33,202 nt of DNA from positions 1 to 33,202 of the forward strand of contig JASHQJ010000274.1 in the NCBI GenBank assembly GCA_030037595.1, given 5' to 3'. The notes under the pieces were generated by a model that saw only the letters and a list, made by a program, of their open reading frames with translations, ran no database searches and was not told the DNA's origin. Below are positions 1 to 8,762 of the stretch, one piece after another. Positions within the stretch are counted from its first letter, which is position 1, and every line of letters starts with the position of its first letter. Source of the stretch: Candidatus Binataceae bacterium (GTDB taxonomy: Bacteria > Desulfobacterota > Binatia > Binatales > Binataceae). Position numbers and translations under genes: made by a program.

Positions 1-544
1 TCAGAGTCGAGAGCGAACCGAGCGCGGCGCCGAGCCAGAAGCTGCCGTTGATCGCGAGATCAGTCTGGCCGCGGTACTCGGCGGGAATCAGTTCATCGAT
101 CGCCGAGTTGACGGCCGAGTACTCTCCGCCGATTCCGGCTCCGGTCATGAATCGGAACAGCGCGAAGCTCCACAAGTTCCACGACACCGCCGTCAGACCA
201 ACGCCGATCAAATAAAGCGCCAGCGTGATGAAGAAGAACTTGCGCCGCCCGAAGCGATCCGTCAGATGCCCGAACACGAGTGCTCCAAGCACCGCGCCGG
301 TCAAATAGCAGGAGCTCAGGAAGCCGATTTCCGCGCCAGTGAAGTCGAGCGTCGCCTTGTGCTGCAGGACCGCCGCAACCGCGCCCATCAGCGTCACTTC
401 GAGGCCGTCGAGGATCCACGTGATACCGAGCGCGATCACCAGCATCCAGTGGAAGCGGCACCACGGGACACGGTCGAGGCGCACCGGAATAACCGTCTCG
501 AATTCGAGCGGCGTTTCCGCGACCGTGCTCTGAATCGATCCCAT
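1..544 (-). CDS. MFS transporter, N-terminal part (runs off the window edge)
   Basis: Minus-strand reading from ATG at 544: MGSIQSTVAETPLEFETVIPVRLDRVPWCRFHWMLVIALGITWILDGLEVTLMG...GALVFGHLTDRFGRRKFFFITLALY. The GxLxDRxGRR-type loop and TM helices are typical of MFS. The frame stays open to base 1. Confidence 0.85.
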   Translation of the reverse strand, partial: MGSIQSTVAETPLEFETVIPVRLDRVPWCRFHWMLVIALGITWILDGLEVTLMGAVAAVLQHKATLDFTGAEIGFLSSCYLTGAVLGALVFGHLTDRFGRRKFFFITLALYLIGVGLTAVSWNLWSFALFRFMTGAGIGGEYSAVNSAIDELIPAEYRGQTDLAINGSFWLGAALGSLSTL

Positions 545-572
545 GCGAAGATTTCCGTGCGGCCGCGAGGCC

Positions 573-1400
573 CTACTCTCTCGGGTGCGTGTTGGAGCGC
601 GATTCGAGCGACTCAGCGATGACGCTAAGCTGCGCAACAACCTCGCGCGGGCCGTTGACGAAAAACCGTGCGCGCGTTTCCCGCGGCGTACCGACGAAGA
701 CGCCGATGTCACTGGCGTCGAGGGCCGAGAACGCGGCCTCGTCGGTCGTGTCGTCGCCGAAATACGCCGTGATGAACGACTGCGGCAGCATCTGCTTTAT
801 TCTCTGAACCGCGTGATTCTTGCCGGCGATTTTCGGCATCGCCTCCACGAGCATCTTGAGTTGAAGTGCACGCAGATGCGGCGTCTCCCGCTCAACAAAC
901 CTGGTGAAGTTCTTGCCGAGGCGCTGCGCCTCATCCGGATCGGCCGCGCGCGAATGAAGTCCGATTGAGAACTGTTTGTCCTCGATTCGAAATCCGCGTC
1001 CGCGCGGCACTTCGCGCTGAAGCCAGGCACGGCACTTGTCCAACTCCGCGGAGTATTCGGACGCCTCGGGTACGAACCCGACGTTTCCGTCGGCGCCGCA
1101 CAATTCGAGTCCGTGCACGCCCGAGAAGATGACCTCGGAAGTGACCTTCAGGAGCCGCGTCACATCTTCGATTCGGCGCCCGGTGACTATCGCGACACGC
1201 ACGCGATCGCGTTGCAGCGCGATTCGCTCGATCAGCTCCGCCGTCCCCGGCAGCGGCACAGCACGCGCGGGATCGGCCACGATTGCCGCGATGGTGCCAT
1301 CGTAGTCGAGCAGGAGGCCGAGACCGCGATGCATCGCGTGCTGGGCGAGCAGATGCCGCGGCAGCGGCGCGGGAGTGCTATTGCGCGGCGAGTTGCGCAT
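573..1400 (-). CDS. otsB: Trehalose-6-phosphate phosphatase (HAD family)
   Basis: Contains LLLDYDGTIAAIVADPARAVPLPGTAELIERIA, VAIVTGRRIEDV, SGVHGLE and AYFGDDTTDEAAF, the HAD/OtsB motifs. The start at 1400 (MRNSPRN) is preferred over the longer ORF start at 1529 because it overlaps the otsA stop by only about 23 bp. Confidence 0.85.
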   Translation of the reverse strand: MRNSPRNSTPAPLPRHLLAQHAMHRGLGLLLDYDGTIAAIVADPARAVPLPGTAELIERIALQRDRVRVAIVTGRRIEDVTRLLKVTSEVIFSGVHGLELCGADGNVGFVPEASEYSAELDKCRAWLQREVPRGRGFRIEDKQFSIGLHSRAADPDEAQRLGKNFTRFVERETPHLRALQLKMLVEAMPKIAGKNHAVQRIKQMLPQSFITAYFGDDTTDEAAFSALDASDIGVFVGTPRETRARFFVNGPREVVAQLSVIAESLESRSNTHPRE

Positions 1401-2883
1401 CAGGCTCGATCGCACACTGCTCGTGGAGGACGCTGAGGAAGTGTTGCGACCAGGCTTCGAGGTCGTTGCGGTGAACGCGCTCACGCATCTCGGCAAAGCG
1501 CGCGCGCCGTTCTTCCATCGGCATTTCAACCGCTTGATGCAACCGTTCTGCGATCTGGTCGATATTGTAGGGATTAACCAGTAGCGCCGAACTAAGCTCT
1601 TCAGCCGCGCCGGCGAATTCGCTCAAGATCAGAACGGCGCTGTCCGCTGGATGCGATGCAACATATTCCTTGGCGACCATATTCATGCCGTCGCGCAGCG
1701 GCGTGACCAGTGCGATATCGGCCGACTGGTAATACGCAATCAGCTCGCGCATCTGGAATTGCGTATAAAGGTAGCGAATCGGCACCCATCCGTCCGATGA
1801 GAATCGGCCCACCACCCGGCCGACCAGCTCGTCGACTTGCTTTTTCAGCGCGGAATATTCCGTGACGCGCGTGCGCGACGGCACCGCGATCAGCACCAGC
1901 GTAATGCGCCGACGATATTCGGGGTAATGCTCGAGGAAACGCTCGAAGCCGAGCAGCCGCTCGATGATGCCCTTCGTGTAGTCGAGCCGATCCACACCGA
2001 GCACGACAATCGGCGTGCGCAGCGCCTTGCGGATTCGACGTGCCCGCGCGCGGGACTCGGGAGTCGAGGCGATCTCGCTGAAGAGGTCGGCCGCGATTCC
2101 GAGCGGAAACGATCCGACCTTGGTCGTACGCGAATCGTGAAACACCTGGCTGGTTTCGCGATCAACTTTGAGGTTCAGGATTCGTTCACATCCGTCGAGA
2201 AAATGCTTGGCGTAAGCCGGCGTGTGAAATCCGATCAAATCGCTGCCGAGCATGCCGGTCAGTAGTTCCGACCGCCACGGGAAGATACGGAACACCTGCT
2301 CGGGCGGCCATGGCACGTGCCAGAAAAGACCGATCGGAACTTTGGGGTTGCGCTCGCACAAATGCTGCGGCACAAGTGCCAGGTGAAAGTCCTGCACCCA
2401 GATGACGTCGTAGGAACCGACCTCCGCCTCGGCCGCGCGCGCAAACATCCAATTGACGCGGCGGTAGGTATCCCACTGTGCCGTTTCGAATCGACAATTG
2501 AGCGGCATGAAGTGCATCAGCGGCCACAGTCCGCGGTTGCACATGCCGTGGTAGTAGAAGGCGACGTCGCGCTCGGTGAGACGCGGGAACAGCATCGAGA
2601 ATTGCGTGTCGCTGCCGGGTTTGTCGATTCGCCGCGCATCGTCCTTGATTCCGGACCATGCGATCCAAAGCCCGCCGTGACGCTCGAGCAAGCGAAGAAA
2701 CGTGGAGCCGACACCGCCGACGGTAGGCTCGACGCGCTCGTGTCCATTTTCGCGCACGATCTTGACCGGCGCGCGATTCGACATGACGAGCAGGCGAGCC
2801 CCGTTGCGGCGCGGCCGCCGCGCCCTCGCACGGAGCGCAACGCGATCGAAACTTGACTCAACAGCAGACGTCGTTTGTTCCAC
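1378..2883 (-). CDS. otsA: Trehalose-6-phosphate synthase (GT20)
   Basis: 501 aa with MSNRAPVKIVRENG, GGVGSTFLRLLERHGGLWIAWSG, VWVQDFHLALVPQHL-like, IGLFWHVPWPPEQVFRIFPWRSELLTGMLGSDLIGFHT, LGVDRLDYTKGI and LVTPLRDGMNMVAKEYVA: the GT20 signature set. Confidence 0.95.
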   Translation of the reverse strand: MEQTTSAVESSFDRVALRARARRPRRNGARLLVMSNRAPVKIVRENGHERVEPTVGGVGSTFLRLLERHGGLWIAWSGIKDDARRIDKPGSDTQFSMLFPRLTERDVAFYYHGMCNRGLWPLMHFMPLNCRFETAQWDTYRRVNWMFARAAEAEVGSYDVIWVQDFHLALVPQHLCERNPKVPIGLFWHVPWPPEQVFRIFPWRSELLTGMLGSDLIGFHTPAYAKHFLDGCERILNLKVDRETSQVFHDSRTTKVGSFPLGIAADLFSEIASTPESRARARRIRKALRTPIVVLGVDRLDYTKGIIERLLGFERFLEHYPEYRRRITLVLIAVPSRTRVTEYSALKKQVDELVGRVVGRFSSDGWVPIRYLYTQFQMRELIAYYQSADIALVTPLRDGMNMVAKEYVASHPADSAVLILSEFAGAAEELSSALLVNPYNIDQIAERLHQAVEMPMEERRARFAEMRERVHRNDLEAWSQHFLSVLHEQCAIEPDAQLAAQ

Positions 2884-3012
2884 AGATCACCTCCGCCAAA
2901 CATTGTCGCGGCAAAGGTTGAAATTCGGCGATTGAAGTGACCGAATATGAAAATCATAGGCTTCGCTTTTTCGTGAGGGCAAGTCGGGTCCCGTTACGTT
3001 ATCCTCCAAACG

Positions 3013-3675
3013 ATGCAATCTGACTCAGTACCCGAGGTTTTCGAGTTCGAATCGCGTCTGAATCTCACCCTGCTGACCGGTCGGAAAGCGCGCGACCTGG
3101 CCGAGCTGCTGGAAGGACTGCGCGAAGTGCCGGGATCTGTGATCTACCATCACACCCACCACTTCCTCGTGCAGCATCAACATCTATCGCCCGAGCCGCC
3201 CAACGACTTCGCCTACTGGGTTACGAACATCCTGCTGGAGGAGCGTCTCGGCGAGGAGCTGGCCTCGATCGACATCCTGCGCTTTCAGAAAATCCATGAC
3301 TTACGCGCGGAGCTGATCAGGGTGATCGAGAATTTTCTCGAAACGCGCTCCGAGGTGCGCGCCGCGCCACCCGGCATGGAATTGCATTTCATGCGCTCGG
3401 TCTCGTTTGTATTGAAGACGGGCCTGAAGGCGCACAACTTGCGCGAGTTCCGCGACGCGCTCGGCCGCATCTCGCTGAGCTCGATTTCCTTTCATATGTT
3501 CGACGCGCGCCTTCGGCTAGAGCGCGGTGACAACGATTTCTCCGGATGGCTCGAACGCGTGCTGGGGGAAAAGGAACTGGCGCAGGCGCTGCGCGCGCTC
3601 GATCCCTATACGCACACCGAAGAAGGCCTGCGCAACGCCATCATCGCGCAAATCGATAAGCGGTTGAGGAATTAA
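3013..3675 (+). CDS. DUF5752-like protein, partner of the downstream trehalose glycosyltransferase
   Basis: 220 aa, MQSDSVPEVFEFESRLNLTLLTGRKARDLAELLEGLREVPGSVIYHHTHHFLVQHQHLSPEPPNDFAYWV. The family name is from memory. Stop at 3675 lies 1 nt before the GTG start of the next gene. Confidence 0.6.
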   Translation: MQSDSVPEVFEFESRLNLTLLTGRKARDLAELLEGLREVPGSVIYHHTHHFLVQHQHLSPEPPNDFAYWVTNILLEERLGEELASIDILRFQKIHDLRAELIRVIENFLETRSEVRAAPPGMELHFMRSVSFVLKTGLKAHNLREFRDALGRISLSSISFHMFDARLRLERGDNDFSGWLERVLGEKELAQALRALDPYTHTEEGLRNAIIAQIDKRLRN

Positions 3676-3676
3676 A

Positions 3677-4912
3677 GTGCCGGCCCAATTGGCGGATTAC
3701 ACGCCGATCGTCGGCGAGGGCGTGGTCTCGGAACTGCGTTTGCTCGGCGAGTGCCTCAGCGGCAAACGAGTAATCAATGTCAATTCCACCAGGGTCGGCG
3801 GCGGTGTCGCCGAGATTCTGAACCGCCTTGTGCCGCTGTTGAACGAGCTCGGGCTCGATACGCGATGGGAAGTGGTGCAGGGACCGGAGGAGTTTTTCGT
3901 CCTGACCAAGAAGCTGCACAACGCGTTGCACGGCGCGCCCGCCACGTTCACGGCCGAGGATCGCAAGGTCTTCAATGAGGTGACCGATGCCAACGCGGCC
4001 GCGCTCAACCTCGACGCCGACCTGCTCTTCATCCACGATCCGCAGCCCGCGGGATTGATCAGGAAACGCGACGCGCGACCCGCATCGTGGCTCTGGCGAT
4101 GCCATATCGACGTGTCGGCGCCGGCGCCTGGCGCGTGGGAGTTCATCGCGCCGATGGTCGAGCGATACGACCTGTCGGTCTTTTCGGCGCCGCAGTTCGC
4201 GCGCGAGATGAAGATACCGCAGGTGCTGATCGCACCTTCAATCGACCCGTTGTCGGACAAGAATCGTGAACTCTCTGAGAGCGATATAGAGGCAGTCCTC
4301 ACCCGCTTCGGCATCCGCAGCGACAAACCGATCGTCACGCAGGTATCGCGCTTCGATCGCCTGAAAGATCCAGTCGGAGTGATCAAAGCATGGCGGATGG
4401 CGCGGAGCCGCTTCGATTGTCAGCTCGTGCTTGCAGGTGGCTCCGCGACTGACGATCCCGAAAGCGTCGCGGTGCTCCTGGAAGTCCGCGAGCAGGCCGG
4501 CGACGATCCGGACGTGCATATCCTCGATCTGCCGCCGACTTCGAATCTCGAGATCAATGCGATCCAGCGCGCGTCAACCGTGGTCATCCAGAAATCGCTC
4601 AAGGAAGGCTTCGGTCTCACGGTCTCGGAGGCGCTCTGGAAGCGGCGGCCGACGATCGCGAGCGCTGTGGGCGGGATTCCGCTTCAGATCGCACACAAGT
4701 ACTCCGGCATCCTGACTTACACGATCGAGGGCACCGCGTTCTGGATCAAACAGCTGCTAGGAGCGCCGGAGTTCGCACGCAAGCTCGGCGAAAATGGGCA
4801 CAATCAGGTCCGCGAGAACTTTCTGTTGACGCGCCATTTGCGCGACTACCTGCTCGCGTTCCTGTTCGCGAGCAAGGGCCACCCCGACCACGCCGACCTG
4901 ATCAGGCTCTAA
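3677..4912 (+). CDS. treT: Trehalose synthase, TreT-type (GT4 glycosyltransferase)
   Basis: 411 aa, GTG start. VINVNSTRVGGGVAEILNRLVPLLNELGLDTRWEVV, LLFIHDPQPAGLI, WLWRCHIDVS, VTQVSRFDRLKDPVGVIKAW and KEGFGLTVSEALWKRRPTIASAVGGIPLQI match TreT/GT4 motifs. Confidence 0.85.
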   Translation: MPAQLADYTPIVGEGVVSELRLLGECLSGKRVINVNSTRVGGGVAEILNRLVPLLNELGLDTRWEVVQGPEEFFVLTKKLHNALHGAPATFTAEDRKVFNEVTDANAAALNLDADLLFIHDPQPAGLIRKRDARPASWLWRCHIDVSAPAPGAWEFIAPMVERYDLSVFSAPQFAREMKIPQVLIAPSIDPLSDKNRELSESDIEAVLTRFGIRSDKPIVTQVSRFDRLKDPVGVIKAWRMARSRFDCQLVLAGGSATDDPESVAVLLEVREQAGDDPDVHILDLPPTSNLEINAIQRASTVVIQKSLKEGFGLTVSEALWKRRPTIASAVGGIPLQIAHKYSGILTYTIEGTAFWIKQLLGAPEFARKLGENGHNQVRENFLLTRHLRDYLLAFLFASKGHPDHADLIRL

Positions 4913-5478
4913 CCGCCGGCGCGCTGTCTTTCGCCTATTCGCTCGAGGACGAAGTCGGCGCGCTTTTCCGGCGAGACCCGCGGAAGCTCAACAGGTAAGT
5001 AACCGCATTTCTCGTAGCAAGGAGCCACGCGCCGCCAGACATCGATAGCTTCTTCAAAGCTCTGCTTTCGCTCGGTATCGTTGCAATAGATCTCCTTCCA
5101 CGGCGGCGCGACGAACACTAGCGGGTTGTACCGGAAGACCGCTGCGGCGCGTTGAAGATGCGGGGGCGCTTCGGTGCCGGGCGGATTGCCATACGCGGTC
5201 AACTCCGGAATGCCCCGATCGAAAAAGACCAGACGGATTCGCTCGCCGACGCTCTCGAAGTCGGCAATCGACCACGAGAGCACGACTTCGCGGTACTCGC
5301 TTTGATCTTTCCAATCAACGGCGTCGCCATCGAACTTCATTTGCTGGCGGAGGATCTTGCGGGCAACTTCGTCAACGCAGCAATAGCCGCGATCACGAAG
5401 AACCTCGAGCACGGTGGTCTTTCCCGAAGCGGGACCGCCGCTCAGATAGAAATTTTCTCTGATGATTTTCATCGTCAT
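4909..5478 (-). CDS. AAA-family P-loop ATPase/kinase-like protein
   Basis: 189 aa, NFYLSGGPASGKTTVLEVLRDRGYCCVDEVARKILRQQ (Walker A GGPASGKTT) and LVFFDRGIPELTAYG (Walker B-like). Resembles the AAA_28/NTPase group. Confidence 0.75.
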   Translation of the reverse strand: MTMKIIRENFYLSGGPASGKTTVLEVLRDRGYCCVDEVARKILRQQMKFDGDAVDWKDQSEYREVVLSWSIADFESVGERIRLVFFDRGIPELTAYGNPPGTEAPPHLQRAAAVFRYNPLVFVAPPWKEIYCNDTERKQSFEEAIDVWRRVAPCYEKCGYLPVELPRVSPEKRADFVLERIGERQRAGG

Positions 5479-5501
5479 TTACCTCAATTGGGTTTTGATT
5501 A

Positions 5502-5535
5502 AGTGGCGACGCACGCCACTCGCTCGGCGAGCGAG
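5502..5535. repeat. Two abutting perfect hairpins in the intergenic region
   Basis: AGTGGCG-acgca-CGCCACT (5502-5520) followed by CTCGCTC-ggc-GAGCGAG (5519-5535). The two hairpins share two bases. Confidence 0.45.
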
Positions 5536-5679
5536 TTACGCTCGGCTACTGAATGCCGACATTAGGACTGCGGGCGTCCGAGGCTAGCTGAGAAGGAATC
5601 CGGCGAGGACCCAAAGACTATTCGTTACACCGCATTTGAGCAAGAGATCTCGGTCACAAGAAGTGTTTTCCTGCCTGTC

Positions 5680-6180
5680 ATCCTGGGCAGCGCGTTGAGC
5701 GAGATGCTCTCGGATCTGATGACGCAGTGGCGCGAACTCGAGCTACGCCTTGAGCGCTGCGATAAGGAGATCGCCCAGGCCGCGCCGCCAACGCTGAGCG
5801 CTGCGGGCGGTTGCTGGCGGTTCCCGGGGTGGCAGAGCTGACGGCCAGCGCGCTGGTGGCGCCGGCGGGCGATGCGCGCGAGTTCAAAACGGGCGCGCGC
5901 TGAGCGCATATCTCGGACTCACGCCGCGCCAGCATTCCTCGGCTGGCAAGACCGTACTGCTCGGCATCAGCCAGCATGGCGACCGCGACCTGCGCCCGTC
6001 TCATCCACGGCGCCCGCTCGACCCGGTACGGCCAGCGTGGCAGCGGCCTGCGCGTGGCGCTTGGGCGGCGCCGATCATGGCGGCACGCGGCCCCAACGTC
6101 GCGGCCGTCGCGCTGGCCAAACCACAACGCCCGCCTGCTGTGGGCACTGCTCTATCGCGCCGAACATCACAAAGCTGAAT
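5680..6180 (+). pseudogene. IS110-family transposase, C-terminal half, frameshifted remnant
   Basis: Pieced across frames: LSEMLSDLMTQWRELELRLERCDKEIAQ..RLLAVPGVAELTASALVAPAGDAREFKTGAR..AYLGLTPRQHSSAGKTVLLGISQHGDRDLR..LIHGARST..NARLLWALLYRAEHHKAE. This matches the transposase_20/IS110 C-terminal domain. No single frame is open and the N-terminal DEDD domain is missing. Confidence 0.78.
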
Positions 6181-6545
6181 CAAAGGCGCGCAGTTTTCCG
6201 CCGCCGCCCTCCGCTGGCGCGCGGGACTTAAGCGGGCGCGCGGCGGAAAACTGCCGGTCGATCAACCAGTCTGACTGCCAACTCGCGCACACCAAAAGCC
6301 TTACCAATGGTTGCGAACAGTGAACCTCAGCTGATGGCGAACCGGTCGAACCGGCACCGGCTAAGTCTGCCCTTTGTCACGGCCCATTCTCACCATGCCG
6401 CCAGGATGATCAGAGATACAGCTGCGCGGATTCCATCATGGCCCCGGGCGCTTGCCATGCCCGTTCATGAGGCCGGATATATGACTGCAACCGCTTCCCT
6501 CGTCCGTTGTTCCTCTTGCTCCCGGGCGCGGTCCATATATGACAA
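5680..6545 (+). mobile_element. IS110-family element remnant including its 3' non-coding tail
   Basis: Non-coding, structured sequence from the transposase end to about 6545, including GGCCGGATATATGACTGCAACC, which I recall resembling IS110/IS1111 right-end sequence. The boundaries are uncertain. Confidence 0.4.
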
Positions 6546-6568
6546 GAAGATCGAAGAGCTTTCGCAGA

Positions 6569-7402
6569 TCACGGATAGACCATCTTGATCGTCAGATCGC
6601 GGCGACCACCCCGATAGTCGAATTGCGCATCGGCAAACCTCAGCGCCTGAAAGGTCGCCGCAGGATTGTTCGATACCCCGTAGCCCTCCGTCGGCATCCC
6701 GTTCGCGCCAATCTTAAGCCGATGAGTATGACTTTGATCGTGAAACACGAGAATTGCGTAGGGACCGGCTTCCTCGTTGTAGAAGCCGCAATCAGCGCTG
6801 CCGCCTGAGATCACCGAATTGGTGACACCCGCCGATTTCTTGAGGTTCCGCGGGAAGCCATCCGGCGAGGTGTACATCGCGCAATAGACTACGCCCGAGC
6901 CGCGCACTCCCACGACGTGCACGTTGATTTGACCTGGTTGGTTGTCGCCGGTACTCATCGCTTCCTGTTGTTGCACCGGACCTTGCGGCTGAGGCACCGC
7001 GCTCGCCGCCGAACCTTTTCGTTGCCACACTCCAGTGCCGAGACGTCCCGTTGCCTCCATCGTCGATGGGTTCAGCACCTGATACGCCCCGCTGTCAGTC
7101 CAGTTCATCGTGGTTGACTTGAGCGTGTACTGCCCGCCCGTGGCGCTGAATGAACCGCTGTGCGGTGGCGGACTGCCCGGTCCTTCTGAGTGAAACGAAT
7201 AACTGCCATCGGCGTTGATTTTCCATATCCAGAGCGCCGTGCCCTGCGGATTCGGCACTGACAATTGCCACGTCCCCACCAGCGCGGGATCGACGACTGG
7301 CGCCGCGGGTGCTTTTGCGAGCGCGAGGCACAACGCGATCACCGCGGCGAAGATCGCAAGGACGAAACCACGCCGCGTCGTGCCACCGATGTCACTCTTC
7401 AT
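6569..7402 (-). CDS. Exported protein with C-terminal DUF2141 domain
   Basis: N-terminal TM/signal segment; middle region VDPALVGTWQLSVPNPQGTALWIWKINADGSYSFHSEG (lipocalin-like repeat). C-terminus INVHVVGVRGSGVVYCAMYTSPDGFP..GPYAILVFHDQSHTHRLKIGANGMPTEGYGVSNN, typical of DUF2141. Confidence 0.7.
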   Translation of the reverse strand: MKSDIGGTTRRGFVLAIFAAVIALCLALAKAPAAPVVDPALVGTWQLSVPNPQGTALWIWKINADGSYSFHSEGPGSPPPHSGSFSATGGQYTLKSTTMNWTDSGAYQVLNPSTMEATGRLGTGVWQRKGSAASAVPQPQGPVQQQEAMSTGDNQPGQINVHVVGVRGSGVVYCAMYTSPDGFPRNLKKSAGVTNSVISGGSADCGFYNEEAGPYAILVFHDQSHTHRLKIGANGMPTEGYGVSNNPAATFQALRFADAQFDYRGGRRDLTIKMVYP

Positions 7403-7443
7403 GGCGAAATTTCCCGCGTCAGGTCCACCCGCGACTGGACTCG

Positions 7444-8658
7444 CTAATTATCCTTCGCAGCGCGGCCGATGATGCCGCTCAGATTTTCCGGACTCAAGAA
7501 TTCAGGGATCGATGTCGTTTGCGCAATCAATCCGAAGAATCGATCAGTGTCGCGCTGATTTCCGCGAAGAGCGTACAGAAGTTGTCGCAGCTCGGCTGTC
7601 GGTGGCTCGAACTTCGCTGATTGGCAGGTGAACTCATAGATCGGCATCGCGATCGCGTTGCGACGTCGCTCGTAATCCGCCATCGCTTCGTCAAGCGGAC
7701 GTTTTCCAGCGAGGCCTTCGTCGATTGCTTCAGCGAGCAGTTCAGTGTCGCGGAAGGCATCGGTTATTCCGGCACCGGTACACGGATCCTTCTTGTATCC
7801 AGCATCGCCGACCAACGCCCAACCGTGGCCGAACGGCTGTCGGAAAAAACCATCGATCGCGGCGCCACACCATCGTTCTTCGCGTTTGCCCGCTCTCAAT
7901 CGAGCCGCGAGGTTCGGCGCCGTCTCATCAACCACCTCGAAGAAGCTCTCTTCGACTGCGTGGGGAAGTTTCGGAAAACGACTCAAGGCCCAGTTTGCTC
8001 CGACCAGCGCGAGGCCGTCGTTGGTATTCCATCCGTAGACGAACCGGAAATCGCGAGGATATAGCTCCGCGCCGTCGAGGTTGACCCCACTCCAGTAGGA
8101 AAAATGAGTTCTCATCAAAGGCGCCATCGCGTTGTATGCGCGCGCCTTTACATGACGCGCCACGATTGAATTGGGACCGTCGGCGCCAATCACAATTTGC
8201 GCCTGTTCCGTTATGTTGCGACCGTTTCCAATCGTGCCTCTAATCCCCGTCACCGTATCGCCGTTAGTAGTAAGTCCTTCAACCGTGAATCCTTCACGTA
8301 ATTCTGCTCCCGCCTCGACGGCGGAATCGACCAGGAGTTTGTCCAGCACTATTCGTCGGGGCGCGTAGGCGACTGCGGTACCTTCGAAGGGCGGAGGGCA
8401 ACCTGTCAGACTGAATTCGCCGATATCGTAGTGATAGTGATCGATCACCGGACATCCTGTTCCGATCAGCCGCTCGAGAAGACCCCATTTCTTGAGGCGC
8501 GCGATTCCCGGCTGATGAATCAGGTGCGTAGATGTCGGCAGATTGCTAGGAAACGTCGCGCGATCGACCAGCAGGATCTTGTAGCGTTTGCGCGCGAGAA
8601 GCATTGCCAGGGGCGCTCCCGCGCATCGCGCACCCACGATGATCGCATCATAGGGCAT
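7444..8658 (-). CDS. FAD-dependent oxidoreductase/monooxygenase (NAD(P)/FAD family)
   Basis: MPYDAIIVGARCAGAPLAMLLARKRYKILLVDRATFPSN (Rossmann GxGxxG-like with acidic end); VIGADGPNSIVARHV; GWALVGDAGYKKDPCTGAGITDAFRD (GD motif). Confidence 0.87.
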   Translation of the reverse strand: MPYDAIIVGARCAGAPLAMLLARKRYKILLVDRATFPSNLPTSTHLIHQPGIARLKKWGLLERLIGTGCPVIDHYHYDIGEFSLTGCPPPFEGTAVAYAPRRIVLDKLLVDSAVEAGAELREGFTVEGLTTNGDTVTGIRGTIGNGRNITEQAQIVIGADGPNSIVARHVKARAYNAMAPLMRTHFSYWSGVNLDGAELYPRDFRFVYGWNTNDGLALVGANWALSRFPKLPHAVEESFFEVVDETAPNLAARLRAGKREERWCGAAIDGFFRQPFGHGWALVGDAGYKKDPCTGAGITDAFRDTELLAEAIDEGLAGKRPLDEAMADYERRRNAIAMPIYEFTCQSAKFEPPTAELRQLLYALRGNQRDTDRFFGLIAQTTSIPEFLSPENLSGIIGRAAKDN

Positions 8659-8762
8659 ATAACCTCACAATGGCCGGCAGGGCCTCACGACACTGAATTC
8701 ATAGTCATGCTGTTGGCGCCAGAGGTTAGAGTGGTGATCGGCTTGCAGCAACCGATGAGAAA

